Source of the DNA: Mesocentrotus franciscanus
Lineage: Eukaryota; Echinodermata; Echinoidea; Camarodonta; Strongylocentrotidae
NCBI GenBank assembly: GCA_037976565.1
Contig: CP137686.1
Span: 1,270,646 to 1,334,645, forward strand
Length of the DNA stretch: 64,000 nucleotides
Direction of reading: 5' to 3'
Positions 49,605 to 61,277 of this stretch are shown one piece after another. The notes under the pieces were generated by a model, which was not told the origin of the DNA, searched no databases, and saw nothing but the letters and a program-made list of their open reading frames with translations. Position 1 is the stretch's first letter; each line of letters begins with the position of its first letter. The position numbers and the translations under genes were made by a program.

Positions 49605-49749
49605 AATACTTTGACACCCTAGCTACCTGGAAAACTAGTGCTTTTGTAAAAACCATAATCAGAGCGCTCCTAGATTGTGCATGCGCACAACTTGCCCGAA
49701 CATCGCACTTATTCAGGGCTTGCCTGATTGGCTTAGAAACTATATAACG
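49605..49749 (+). repeat. 145-bp direct repeat, left copy, 5' of the LINE
   Basis: It differs from 53492-53636 at only about three positions. It contains the palindromic GTGCATGCGCAC. It is either a very long target-site duplication of the LINE or part of a LINE promoter. Confidence 0.92.
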
Positions 49750-49939
49750 AATTACGAATCTTAAACGAGGCATTCAGTTAATTTACCTCATTTGATAATT
49801 TTTTTACCGTTTTACTGGCTGATTCTGTATAATTTTATTATACATCAGTTGTGATATACCTTATACTACTACTGGAACGGTTATATCATGTGTTTGGAAC
49901 TTCACAAGCGAGAATTCTGTCGGAAACATTCATGGAAAT

Positions 49940-50782
49940 ATGTCGGCTTCTAAAAACTCTGATGACAGCGGAGCCCCAGTAACTCGGTCCCGAAGCTACA
50001 GGGGGCAAAGTCAATCACAGAAAGCCAAGGGGCAAGAACCTGCCTACGATCAACGAACTGAAGCCATGGAAACGGCAACAATTGAGGGAGACAATAGCCT
50101 CGATCTAGCTATTGAATCCAAGATTAAAACCGCATTATGTTCCCCCGAAGTCTTAAATGCCCTCGTCGCTGCAGTGAAGGAAGCTATCATCGGGAAAGTT
50201 ACTCAACAAGTGTACGCTGCATTGAAAATGGACATGGAGTCCAAAGAAGAAGAGACAAAGTTGAAGAATAGAAAAATTGACAAACTCGAGGAGAAAATCA
50301 ACAGACTACAAGAAAAACTGGATGAGCAAGAGCAATACAGTCGACGAAATTGTCTGAGAATATACGGAGTTAAGGAAAGTACAGATGAAAACACGGATGA
50401 CATCGTTGCTGAAATTGCTAGAAAACACCTGAAAATTGATCTTGAAAAGAATGATATCGACCGTAGCCACAGAATTGCACCGAAACCAACATCGAATACA
50501 ACTAGAGACACCGGCAAAGAGAAGAGCATCATAGTGAAATTCGCTACCTACAAAGTGAGACAACAAGTGTACGGCGCCAGATCGAAACTCAAAGGGAGTA
50601 AAATCTTCATCAACGAAGATCTCACAACCCATCGCCAATCATTGATGTACTTTGCTCGTAAGTGTGACGCGACCTCGAGGACATGGTCTCGTGACGGACG
50701 AATATTTGTACAGACTGGAAGTGGTGAGGAAAAGCGAATCATCCTGATCCGAGGCATGAGTGACATCGAACGCCTTGGATAG
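49940..50782 (+). CDS. LINE ORF1: coiled-coil nucleic-acid-binding protein
   Basis: It encodes 280 residues. A low-complexity N-terminus rich in Ser, Arg and Gln is followed by a coiled coil (about 95-135, KIDKLEEKINRLQEKLDEQE) and then RRNCLRIYGVKES and DIDRSHRIAPK, the RRM-like region seen in many LINE ORF1 proteins. It should coat element RNA. The frame is intact. ATG at 49940 is the first in the frame. Confidence 0.85.
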   Translation: MSASKNSDDSGAPVTRSRSYRGQSQSQKAKGQEPAYDQRTEAMETATIEGDNSLDLAIESKIKTALCSPEVLNALVAAVKEAIIGKVTQQVYAALKMDMESKEEETKLKNRKIDKLEEKINRLQEKLDEQEQYSRRNCLRIYGVKESTDENTDDIVAEIARKHLKIDLEKNDIDRSHRIAPKPTSNTTRDTGKEKSIIVKFATYKVRQQVYGARSKLKGSKIFINEDLTTHRQSLMYFARKCDATSRTWSRDGRIFVQTGSGEEKRIILIRGMSDIERLG

Positions 50783-50835
50783 GAAGACTTAAAAATACGA
50801 TCACGTAAGAGAGATAATTATGCTGTAGAATAACG

Positions 50836-53280
50836 ATGCCGATAAAGTATCCATGTATTATTTGTAAGAAACCAGTGAAAAGTAATCAAAATGCATTAGT
50901 ATGTTTCCAATGTTCACATTGGTGTCACCTTAGTTGTTCCCATACTTCTGATTCCATATTTAATTCAAGTTTGGACTGGACATGCGACTTATGTACATTA
51001 AAAGAAATGCCATTTGCAAATGATAACAGTACAATGAATGGCAGCGTTAACTCTATTAATGAAGGAGATGAAATCAGCTTTGCCACTGATGAAGAAAGAA
51101 TGACAAGAGGAACAGATGAAAGATTAGACGAAAAATTAGAAAAGGTAACTAAGTTAGCAGGTCTTAAATTTGCTCATCTGAATTGCTTATCCTTACTTAG
51201 GAATTTCGATGAACTTTGTACCATTCAAGAAAGACTGAGCATAGATTTGTTGACATTAAGTGAAACTCATATTGATGATTTGATAGATGATTCAGAATTA
51301 AAAATTGATGGATATGATATCGTGAGAAAGGATAGGAACAGGAGAGGAGGTGGTGTGGCGGATTACATCAGATCTAATTTGAAATATAATATTCGAAGAG
51401 ATATAATGAGTGATGACCTTGAATTACTAGCTATTGAGCTCAAAGTATCACACAGGAAACCAATTATGGTACTTGTATGGTATCGGCCACCTAATGCAAG
51501 TGCAGGCGTATTTCAACAGTTTGAACTGGTCATACAAAAACTTGATGATCATGAATCCGATTTATTGATACTTGGTGATTTAAACTGTGATGTAGCATCA
51601 TATACAAGGTCATGGCAGACAAAACACCTGTTTGACATTATTGAGAGTTATGATATGGAACAAATCATAAATTCGCCCACTAGGGTGACACCACGTACCT
51701 CATCAACAATAGATGTTATTATAACAAGCAGACCCGAAAAGATTAAAAATTCTGGAGTTATTCCAATATCACTTAGTGACCATTATATGGTTTATTGTAC
51801 TTTAGGATCAAAGCAGAATGCATGTAGAGAGAACTGCCATAGATATAATATTTCACGCAATATTGGAAAGGTGGATATGGATGATTACGTGCATGATATA
51901 GATCAGATATCTTGGGAAGAAGTTCAGAAGTTTGAGGATGTAGAACACGCATATAATTACTTTGAAAATAAGTTGTTAAAGGTAATAGAAAAACATGCCC
52001 CACTGAGAAAGAAAAGAATTCGGAAACTCGAATCTCCTTGGATGACAGAGGAAATCATTGTATTAATTCGTTCCAGAAACTGTCAAAAGGCAAGGGCTAT
52101 TGTCTCAAAGAATGAAGATGATTGGAATGTATTTAGACGGCTTAGAAACCAGATTACAATGAAAATAAGAAAAGCAAAAGCAGCATTCATTATTAAAAGT
52201 GTGGTTGAAAGTACATCTACTGGAAATTCAGGAAAGTTTTGGAAATCCCTCACAACAAAAGGGCTTGTGAATGGTTCCTTAACTATCTGTCTGATAGAAG
52301 ACAGTACACGGCTGTAAATGGTGTAAAATCAGACGAACTTAATGTAATTTGTGGAATTCCACAGGGGGCCAATTTAGGCCCCCTGCTTTTTACCATCTAT
52401 GTTAATGATTTATCAAATTGTATTAAAAAATGTAGTATATCGTTATACGCAGATGATACATGCATATATTACCCTGGTAAAACAACAGAAACTATTGAAA
52501 ATGTCATTAATGCTGATCTTATACGTCTTTTAAAATGGTTGAACTCAAACAAATTATTTCTCAATACTAAAAAATGTGAGGTCATGTTAATTGGATCTAG
52601 AACCAAAGTAAAAAAATCGAACGATTAATATATATATTAATGACGTAAAACTTAATCAGATACATCATTGCAAATATCTAGGTTTATATATAGATCTCTA
52701 TCTCGATTGGGATGAATATGTTAATTTTCTGAGAAAAGATATTATTAAAAAGCTGTACCTATTTAAAAGAATAAGGAACTATATTTCGCAGAACATTGCA
52801 CTTATGTTTTACAAAACAATATTACAAAGTAAACTTGACTATTGTGATGTGGTTTGGAGAAATATAAAGAGAAAATCTGTTAAGAAGCTTCAGGTTCTTC
52901 AGAATAGAGCACTCCGAATTGTATTAAAAGTTGATGCTAGATATCCTACAATTTCCCTGTATCAGCAGTTAAAACTTGATTTCCTAGAAAAAAGAAGAGA
53001 TAAACATGCTCTTTACATGATGTATAAAATTGCTAATCATAATTGTCCTAATTACTTGCTAGATTTATTTGAACTCAAAAAATGGAATTATAATATGAGA
53101 AATTCAATTAATAATTTCTTACTACCGAAATTGAGAACATGTTTCAAGAAAAAGAGCTTTAGTTATTTTGGTGCGAAGTGCTGGAACTCTATTTCACAAG
53201 AACTTAAACGTGAGTTGTCATATATGAATTTCAAACGTAATCTAAATAAGTATATGGAATCAAGAGCCATTGATGAGTAA
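50836..53280 (+). pseudogene. LINE ORF2: PHD finger, endonuclease and truncated reverse transcriptase
   Basis: Residues 7-53 form a C4HC3-type PHD finger (Cys7, Cys10, Cys23, Cys26, His31, Cys34, Cys50, Cys53). The endonuclease keeps its marks: AHLNCLS, LSETHID, LGDLNCD and LSDHYMVY. After FWKSLTTKG near 52260 the frame changes: the front of the RT (fingers and first palm motif) is missing, and the sequence resumes in another frame with ACEWFLNYLSDRRQY, GIPQGANLGPLLF and the catalytic SLYADDTCIYY. A second shift lies near 52615, after which YLGLYIDLYLDWDEY and the C-terminal part run to the stop at 53278-53280. The first open frame ends at 52317. It cannot make active RT. Confidence 0.85.
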
Positions 53281-53491
53281 TCCCGTCCCCTTTAAGCATT
53301 TCATATGTATTTTTAGTGTTTGTTGTATTTATTTTGTATATATTTATTGTATCATTATGTTGTATTATGTTGTACACTGTATATATGTTATTTTGATATT
53401 GTATGTTTTTATGTATGCACGGCCCTACGGAAGAACAGTCCACGGGCTGAGGTAGGCCTCCGTGCTTAAATAAATAAATGAAATGAAATGA

Positions 53492-53636
53492 AATACTTTG
53501 ACACCCTAGCTACCTGGAAAACTAGTGCTTTTGTAAAAACCATAATCAGAGCGCTCCTAGATTGTGCATGCGCACAACTTGCCCGAACATCGCGCTTATT
53601 CAGGGCTTGCCTGATTGGCTTAAAAACGATATAACG
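53492..53636 (+). repeat. 145-bp direct repeat, right copy, 3' of the LINE
   Basis: It starts directly after the AAATG tail of the LINE and matches 49605-49749. Confidence 0.92.
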
Positions 53637-53947
53637 TGACCGCCCCAAATCCGCGGGGCCATCTTTTCAAATCGAGGGTCTCTCATTTGCATATTGCCTT
53701 AATGTTGACATAAACGGAAGAGAGGAAGTGAAGGGGAGGAGAGAGAGGAGGAGAGAGTTAGAGAACAAATCTAAGCAAAGTGACCGAGGAAAAAAAAAAA
53801 GAGTTAGAGAGACAGAGAGGTAGAAGAGGGTGAATAGGAGAGAGAGGAGGTATATCATAGGCTTATACATTGGCCATAACTCATATAAATCACATACGCT
53901 TCTTTACTTACACATAATATATATACATGTATATAAATAGCGGTTCT

Positions 53948-54338
53948 AGGACACCTACCCCCTGGACATCCACTCCCGGATAACCACCCCCAGTCAACTA
54001 CCCCTAGGACAACTACCCCCTAGGGCAACCACCCTCTAGGACGACTACCCCCGAGACAACTACCCCCAGACAACTACCCCCTAGGAAAACTCCTCCGGAC
54101 AACTACCCCCGGACAACTACCCCAAGGACAACTACCCCCTAGGATAGTTGTCCTAGAGGATGGTTGCCCTAGGGGATAGTTGTCTGGGAGTAGTTGTCCG
54201 GGGGGTAGTTGTCCCGGGGGGTAGTTGTCCCGGGGGTAGGCGTCCTAGAGGGTGGTTGCCCCAGGGGATAATTGTCCTAGGGGGTAGTTGACTGGGGGTG
54301 GTTATCCGCGGGGTGGATGTCCAGGGGGTAGGTGTCAG
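53948..54338. repeat. Palindrome of about 390 bp made of short CCCC-containing tandem units
   Basis: The left arm (53948-54143) is built of 15-17-base units such as GGACAACTACCCCCTAG. The right arm (54144-54338) is its near-exact reverse complement, unit by unit, with GATAGTTGTCC-type units. The outer units (GGACACCTACCCCCTGG and GGATAACCACCCCCAGT) and the inner ones mirror each other in the same order, with almost no loop. Confidence 0.9.
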
Positions 54339-54689
54339 GATACGATAAATAGCATGTGAGGTATTGTAACACTTCTTAAGAAATAAATGAGAACCTAGTG
54401 AACATGCGGTGGAAGGAAGAATTGGAACGACAGAAGCGGAAAGAGGGAAACTACCTATTAAGGAATAGAATGAGGTAAAGAAGAAAGCAATGAGGGAGAG
54501 AAAGCTAGAGCAAGAGAAAAGGAGATTCAATATGTAGGTAAGGAGCATGGGTATATAATAGGATTAGATACTGTGTAGTTTTAAGAAAGGAAATACACGA
54601 ATAAAATAGTGGAACACATTCTCACGAAAAGTATTTCAATTGTTTGCTTTGGATTTGATTCCGCTATAAAAAGAGTGGATTCAAGTCCT

Positions 54690-54897
54690 AAACGACGCGG
54701 TCCCTCATATGACTCATACAAAACTCTGTTCACATTGATGTGTATTTCATATGTATTGTAATTTGTAGGTTTATTTGCACTTTTTTGTTGTTTTGTTTAA
54801 TATGTAATTGTTTATCAGTCTATTCTGTTTGTTATAGCGCTTAGAGACTTCGGTGGTAAGCGCTTTATAAGAAACGTTGTTATTATTATTATTAAGT
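54690..54897 (+). mobile_element. LINE 3' terminal fragment
   Basis: A T-rich 3' UTR ends in GGTAAGCGCTTTATAAGAAA followed by (TTA)n, the common end of this LINE group. Confidence 0.6.
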
Positions 54898-55980
54898 GAT
54901 CCTTTAGATATCATCGGTACCACAGTTAGCCAACACAGGTCACTAAAGCATTTACTATGGACGGGAAAAAGAGCCGTTATTATACCATACAACCACAGTG
55001 CCGAACGATACCTCTACGATGGTAACGTGAGTACCATGATTTTATCATAGTTCTACATTCACTTTTCACAAGTTCAATGGGTACCATGAAACGACTATAT
55101 AAAAATACCATGGAAATATCTTTTCCGATTTTTCTTGTCATATTTTGAATATTAAATGCAAGTAAGCATTTTTGTTTGTGTGCGCTTGAGTACATTAATA
55201 CTAATAGTCTAAGTGGGTTTGGGGCTGATATATGTAGCCTTGATAAAGATATTGCAGTCCATCTGTACCGTGTCAAGCTTTTAAGCAATTTTACCTGACA
55301 CAAAAATGGAAATTGTCCTGACACCAACATGGAAACCAGCCTGACATCAAGACATTTTAAAATTCATCCATGAAATGTTAAGACTGTTCAGATATAACGC
55401 TGTAAACAGCCGCGATTTTTTTTTACGTGAATGTCAACTAGGAGCAACTAAGGTCATGTATCTATTAACTAAGCTCTGTGTTATAAGATATATAAATTTG
55501 AAGCGCATCACTCTTTACTTCATCATGGACAGAACAACAACCGAGGTTTTGCCACGTCATATCTGATGGAGGCCTTAGACTGGCTGTAGTCTAGACCTTG
55601 TGTAAATATGATACTAATTTTTTTTAAACTAAAATTTACGAACGTTTTCAAAAGGCATTAGGATATCTTGTATAAAAATGCTATCTATGGCTTGAACAAT
55701 TGCAAGACGTTTGCTTTACACAGCAACAAGCGATGTATGATTGGCAAACAAACCATGGTGCATAATATAAATATATTGTATGGAGATAATGGCACCCATC
55801 ATAATTATAACCCACCATCAAAGTGATTACATTAGGCCATGCATGCCATAAATCAAGACCGCTTGTAATAAATGCACTGACACATCCCCGACTATTATAG
55901 TCTACTGATAATTGGGTGCCTGATATAAACCATTTAAAACACCTAACACATACATGAATATATGGGTCTACACTATGACA
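54898..55980. other. Stretch without a recognised gene
   Basis: Short frames on both strands show no domain. Nothing could be supported. Confidence 0.5.
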
Positions 55981-56004
55981 CTTGTATCATGTATGGGGAT
56001 TAGT

Positions 56005-56275
56005 GAATTGCAGTTTGGTCTATATCCAGCTCGTCTACTTCCCAATTAGTCTATTTTCATATGGACTACACCCAGCTTGTCTACTATCCACATGGTCTAA
56101 TAATCATTTCGTCTGCTTATCATTTAGGTTAATAGTCATTTGGTCTAATTTCTATTTGGTCTAATCTCCGGTTAGTCTACTACCCATTTGGTCTATTATT
56201 CATTCAGTCTAATAACCAGTTAGTCTAATTCCTAGTGAGTCTAATTCCCATTTCGTTTACCATCTATAAGGTCCA
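56005..56275. repeat. Minisatellite of about 17-bp units
   Basis: About 15 diverged units of the type TTGGTCTAATTCCCATT. Unit length wavers between 16 and 18 bases. Confidence 0.85.
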
Positions 56276-56714
56276 ATATTAATTTAATAATAAATAATAA
56301 TAATCATTAAATAACAAACATTTAATTTATTACAACTCTACGACTGGTCATAGTAAAAACTTATATGTATGGTATCTGCACAAGGAGATATATACACATT
56401 AAGTTATGAAATTATGGCAAATAATCAATCTGGTACTTGATTCCCGAAATCGTGACATATAACTTATAAGTCAGAATGTGTAGAGCAAACATGAATGTTA
56501 ACACAGATATCCAACACAAATGAAGACTCTTTCATTAAAAAGGGAGGATTGTTCTAGCGCCACCTTGTGACTGACTTTGTAATAAACCACATGAAATACT
56601 GCGTAGTCGATACCGGGTAGCCAACGTGTAACTCGTGTATTTATTATCGTCCCTAAGTTATCACAGATATAAATTTTTGAACGTTGTAATCACTTTACTT
56701 AAATTAATTTTAAA

Positions 56715-57100
56715 TTGGCACACACCGGTAATGTCACTGTGATGTAATGATGGACAGTTTTCCCATTTGTACCAACACAACAAATATTACGAACATTTCA
56801 TTTTTTCCCCAAAAAGATAACTCAGGGGAGTCTTTTCTTTGTTAATATGCTATCTATGATACATGTATAGTAGTGCCCCAAGGAAGATGGGAGAAAAATA
56901 GAAGAAAATAAATTATGTACACGACAAATGGGACAATTGTCCTTGACTACGTCACAATTCACTTACAAAATTGGCAATTTGAGATTTGCATAGCTATAGT
57001 AATATCCTATTTCAAACTTTCAGAACACTTTCATTAATGGCCAGATTTATTTCAAAATTTCGCCATTCAGATTGTCTTATTTTTCTACTGTCATACGAAT
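56715..57100. repeat. Dispersed repeat, copy 2
   Basis: It matches 48930-49345 in block order, with diverged spacing. Bases before and after it hold nothing recognised. Confidence 0.55.
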
Positions 57101-58130
57101 GAGGATTGGATTGTCCCCCTCCCCTTGCCAATATTGGAGGGATGACGTAATAAAGAAATTAAACCCGAGCGTGATGGGGGGCGGCGGCGTTTCAGTCCGC
57201 ATATTCTATCTGCGCATGGATAGAAAAGGGTCGTTAGTACAAAACGCATAGAGATGACAACTGATATGTGGTCATGAAAGTTATGTAATCATTATTCATA
57301 TAAAGAGGTCAGGAGTGCTTCTAGAATAATACTAGGGAAGGGGGTCGAAAAGGGGTAGGGGAGGGTGGGATTGAAAAAACTGCTACTGCGACGGTCCATT
57401 CTGCGATAGACAGAGAGAGCAAACAAAATATATTCAGGAAGCACCTCATTGACTTAGTAATTATTATTCCAAAATGCACAAATTCAAAGTTGGCCACGCA
57501 ATTTTCAAAAGATCTTTTAAAAGGATCAAAGCCATCTAGGCTATACATAGAGTTTGGCCGCCTTGGTTTCAATTTGTCACGACATTTCTTACATTCTTTT
57601 TGTTTTGTGCTAGCCCAACAAGGCAGTACTCGTCATATTCGGCCCAACTCGATCCGGGTTGGCCAAACCGTCCTATAATCAACAGCACTAAAAAGGGATT
57701 GTTGTCGAGCGCCCTCTCACTGTGTACTTCGTTTTAGAACAAATTAGGCTACGATTAGGGTTTCGAAAAGAAAAGACATGTGACCAGGATCCACGAAACC
57801 ACGGAAATATTGCATGGTTTTAAACTCATTACTTATATTTTTTGTCAGCATGGTCTACTTTTATTTTTAAGCATATCCTGAAAAACTATAATTTCTTATA
57901 TATAATTTCAAAATGTGGAAGCACCAAGCATCTCAAAATTGAATTTTGACAGTGTTTTGTATTTGTCTGATCTTGGATTTGTAATACTAGTTTTAATTTA
58001 TTTATGACCCTGCCTACTACTCTCATTTTTATATCTTAAAGGTATTACCAGAGTAAGCTGTACGTTGCGTTGATATCTAGCAAAGTCAGTGTGCTTGAAT
58101 AGACTACATAATTTAAAGGCTTTTTTAGAT
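57101..58130. other. Stretch without a recognised gene
   Basis: Contains purine-rich patches (57340-57370). No exon or RNA gene was seen. Confidence 0.5.
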
Positions 58131-58137
58131 GAGTACA

Positions 58138-58180
58138 AAGAAGAAGAAGAAGAAGAAGAAGGAGAAGACTAAGAAGAGAG
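58138..58180. repeat. (GAA)n microsatellite
   Basis: A run of GAA/GAG triplets on the plus strand. Confidence 0.85.
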
Positions 58181-58629
58181 AGGTATTGTCTCTTGTTTCA
58201 TCCTAAGAACACCTGCAACTAGACCCTAACAGTTCCATGACCACCCCTAAACAAAAGGGAAAAAAAGGAATGAAAAAAAGGAGGGCAAAAATGGAAGGAA
58301 AGAAAGAAAGAACCTAACAGAATGAATACAGAGAGATAAATACTGAGGATTTTTTCCAAATCAGTTTTTTTTACCATGACACATAATTGCATCATTAGCT
58401 CTGTCAGGTGTATACACTGTAAATCATTTCGGTCGGTTTCGAGGGCCTAATATGGCTTCGCAATACCGAATCGTAGTTAAAAATGACTGAATGTCCCCGA
58501 GATATTGTTCGGATCTTTCGTCCTATATTTTACGTATCTCTTGAATTCAATTTGTAAAATAGGCGATAGAGAAAGAGAGATGGATCGATTCTCTGTCTGT
58601 CTTTGTTCTAAAATTGCCACGGTACCCCG

Positions 58630-59110
58630 TTAGTAATTCTATTAGTAATATTAGTAGTTGTTCTAGTTGAAGCAGTAGTAGTATCAGTAATAGAAGGAGT
58701 AGTTAGTAGTAGGTGAAGTGATAATAGTAGTATTAGTAGCAGTAGGAGAAGTAGAAGTAGTAGTAGTATCAGCAGCAGTAGCAATAGTAGTAGTTGTAGC
58801 GTTTCGAGTGACACATTCTTATGACTTTTATAGATATATATATATTTGTATTTGAAAGGACACCTTGCTTAAATCCATCTGTGGTAGTAGTAGTAGTAGT
58901 AGTAGTAGTAGTTGCCCGAATCCATTTGTGGGAGTAGTAGTAGTAGTAGTAGCAGTAGAAGTGGTAGCAATAGTAGTAGTAGTAGTAGTAATAGTAGTAG
59001 TAGTAGTAGTAGTAGTAGCGTTTTGAGTGACAAAATTCGTATGCCTTTAATTGTTTTTAATATATTAGTTTGTTTTTGAAAGGACACCTTGCCTGAATCC
59101 ATCTGTTGAT
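58630..59110. repeat. (GTA)n microsatellites inside a duplicated block of about 215 bp
   Basis: Long GTA-type runs at about 58630-58800, 58883-58912 and 58931-59018 alternate with a block that occurs twice: CGTTT.GAGTGACA...GAAAGGACACCTTGC...AATCCATCTGT, at about 58800-58885 and 59018-59107. Confidence 0.85.
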
Positions 59111-60100
59111 TTTGTATCAATTCAGTTCCAGCTTATCAGGGTTAACCTCCCTTATCCTTCATTTATATGTTAATTTGCAATGAATGTTTTCCATAGTTTC
59201 GTAATGATATAGCCGTAATAATTTTATACCAGTTACATACACGTCGCTTCTCCGAACCAATAATTTAAATCTCTAATAAAACGTACCACGTGATAAAGAA
59301 GGATGGTTAATTCTGTCTTGCTGAGTATTACCACCGCTGCTTTTGATCATTATGGTATCATTAACATTTAGTATATCCTAGGGCCATACAACTCTATAAT
59401 GGGCCTGTAATGTGACCATATAATATTTAGATATTGACATACCACTGTGATGCACGATATTTTCCACCCTTTCTTTTCTTTTCTTGAAATCGAAGGACAA
59501 CAAGAAATTACTAGTATTTTCGATCCATACCCATATCAACCAATTTAGGTCAACATTCCTTGCAATATTTTGTCGTCGTCTTCGTCACCGTCGCTGTTTT
59601 TGTTGCTGTGTTATTCTCCTCAGGAAAATACAAAAGAAAGAGAAATGGCTCACTTTTTTAAAATTATGATGATGCCGTGAAGTGTAATATGCTTGACATT
59701 TCTTGTCTAAAACACAGAGCTCGGAGGAAACACGTAAATGCCTTTGTTGCCATTCCTTTACACAACCTTACCACTTTGTTGTTGGTATATTAAATTTCAA
59801 CCTATTTTCAGTAGCATTATATTTGTAGCTTTTGGTGTGAAATGTCTTTACAAGTCTACCCTCTGATTAGCAGAAAGTTTCAGAAAAATATATTCTGGCA
59901 ATATTACAATTTTAACCTTAACCCCCTGTAATAATTTCTTTTTTCCAGAATAGAAAGGAATTTATTAGTTTAAGAACTCGCAGGAAATGGTCTGCTCTAA
60001 CGTTATTAGTCAAGCTTATTATTCAGTAGTGTATACATTTGCAATTATGACACAGAGTCAATCTGGTTTTTGTTAAGTTCAGAAATCAAACCCATATAAT

Positions 60101-60749
60101 TGTTATGTTAATGCATGATTCTGGTTGTTTCTTTTCGTTTATTATTATCCGGCAACCTGTTGGTATATAAATAGAAATATCTACCTATTGAAAGTGAATT
60201 TTTCTTGCATACTTTTCTTAGTTTGATGTTAATTACCCAGGCAAGGAAAGTGGATAAATAGAGGTTGCTTAAAGAAAAATCAGAAGAATCCGTCAAGTTA
60301 GTGCTAGATTGCAGATGTTATGCACGAGCTAGATTTCAGTGAGTAAGGCAGCAGAAACATTTTCTCTGGGAGATTTCCACGTCGAGGCGAGATGCGAGCC
60401 CAAGCTGCCATGTTTCCGTTATAAAAGTATTGGATCCTCGTCAATAAGAAGCTCGATCTCGGCCTGCCTGCACGTCATCCGTGGTCAAGAAGGGAGTCTG
60501 GTAGAGAGAGACTACAGAGCTGAGCTGCCAAGACGGCGGCGTTGTCTACCAAGAGACTGGCCAAGCAACACGGGGCTGTGAGGGACTCACCAGATGGAAG
60601 CTACCCAATATTAAAGTTAATGTATTTGTAAATTATTTTATGCTCTGTTCATCTTGAATGTCACAATTTGAATGCTTAAGATTAAACTTCATTATATCTT
60701 TATGCAGTTGTGTTTTGTTGTCTTTTCTGAGTCCTAGTAGCAGTTAACA
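60101..60749 (+). mobile_element. Possible solo LTR
   Basis: The segment begins TGTTA and ends TAACA, and has a TATATAAATA box (60164-60173). A short GT-rich end follows ATTAAACTTC near 60680. No target-site duplication is visible and no internal retroviral-type region is next to it. An open frame at 60339-60581 inside it has no known domain and is probably chance. Confidence 0.3.
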
Positions 60750-61277
60750 CAAAAAGTCATTCACGTGACACCCCCGCCCTCTCATGAAAATTATACCAAT
60801 ATGATATTTTCTTTCAAGCGTTCCCGTGATGGAATAACACACTTGCAGACACCATACAAAAAACGCGGCATGTTTCGCTCAATGTTTCGGTCAATAAACT
60901 CTACACTACGCAGTGCGTAAAGTTCAGTGAATTTCACGAGATGCGAACTTAAAGATAAAGTTGAGTTCTGGTCATGCGATTGCATTGTGACAGAAACGGT
61001 GTGGAATCGAGCAGAAAAGTTTTATCATCTAGCATATAAGTATACTATTAGTGTACTGCAAGGTTCTGGAATCATCAAAATGATAAAAATTGGCCCAGTC
61101 TTGGTAAAGTTACAAGCACTGTACACAAAAAGATGTATATGGGACTACACAAACATGTGGAATAAAAATCTGTCCCGATTTTTATGATGTTACATGCCAT
61201 ATTTAGAATATTACGGCATTTGAAGAGCCAACGCTCACAAATTTTTGTTCACCTCTTCCCAGAACTCAACCTTCTCT

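Larger units (their letters stand above)
49750..53491 (+). mobile_element. Nearly full-length non-LTR retrotransposon with two ORFs
   Basis: A 5' leader (to 49939), ORF1 (49940-50782), a 53-base spacer, ORF2 (50836-53280, broken) and a 3' UTR with an (AAATG/AAATA)n tail ending near 53491. CR1-clade-like by RT sequence, but the clade call needs a phylogeny. An internal deletion in the RT and a frameshift make it inactive. Confidence 0.85.

Noticed and set aside
54153..54548. 131-codon minus-strand frame with Pro/Thr-rich repeats
   Set aside because: It reads through the right arm of the palindrome; the apparent repeats are the 16-bp DNA units.
58608..59120. Leucine-rich minus-strand frames
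   Set aside because: They are translations of GTA/TAC microsatellites.
60339..60581. 80-codon open frame as a gene
   Set aside because: It has no recognisable domain and lies inside a possible LTR; no splice or poly(A) context supports it.
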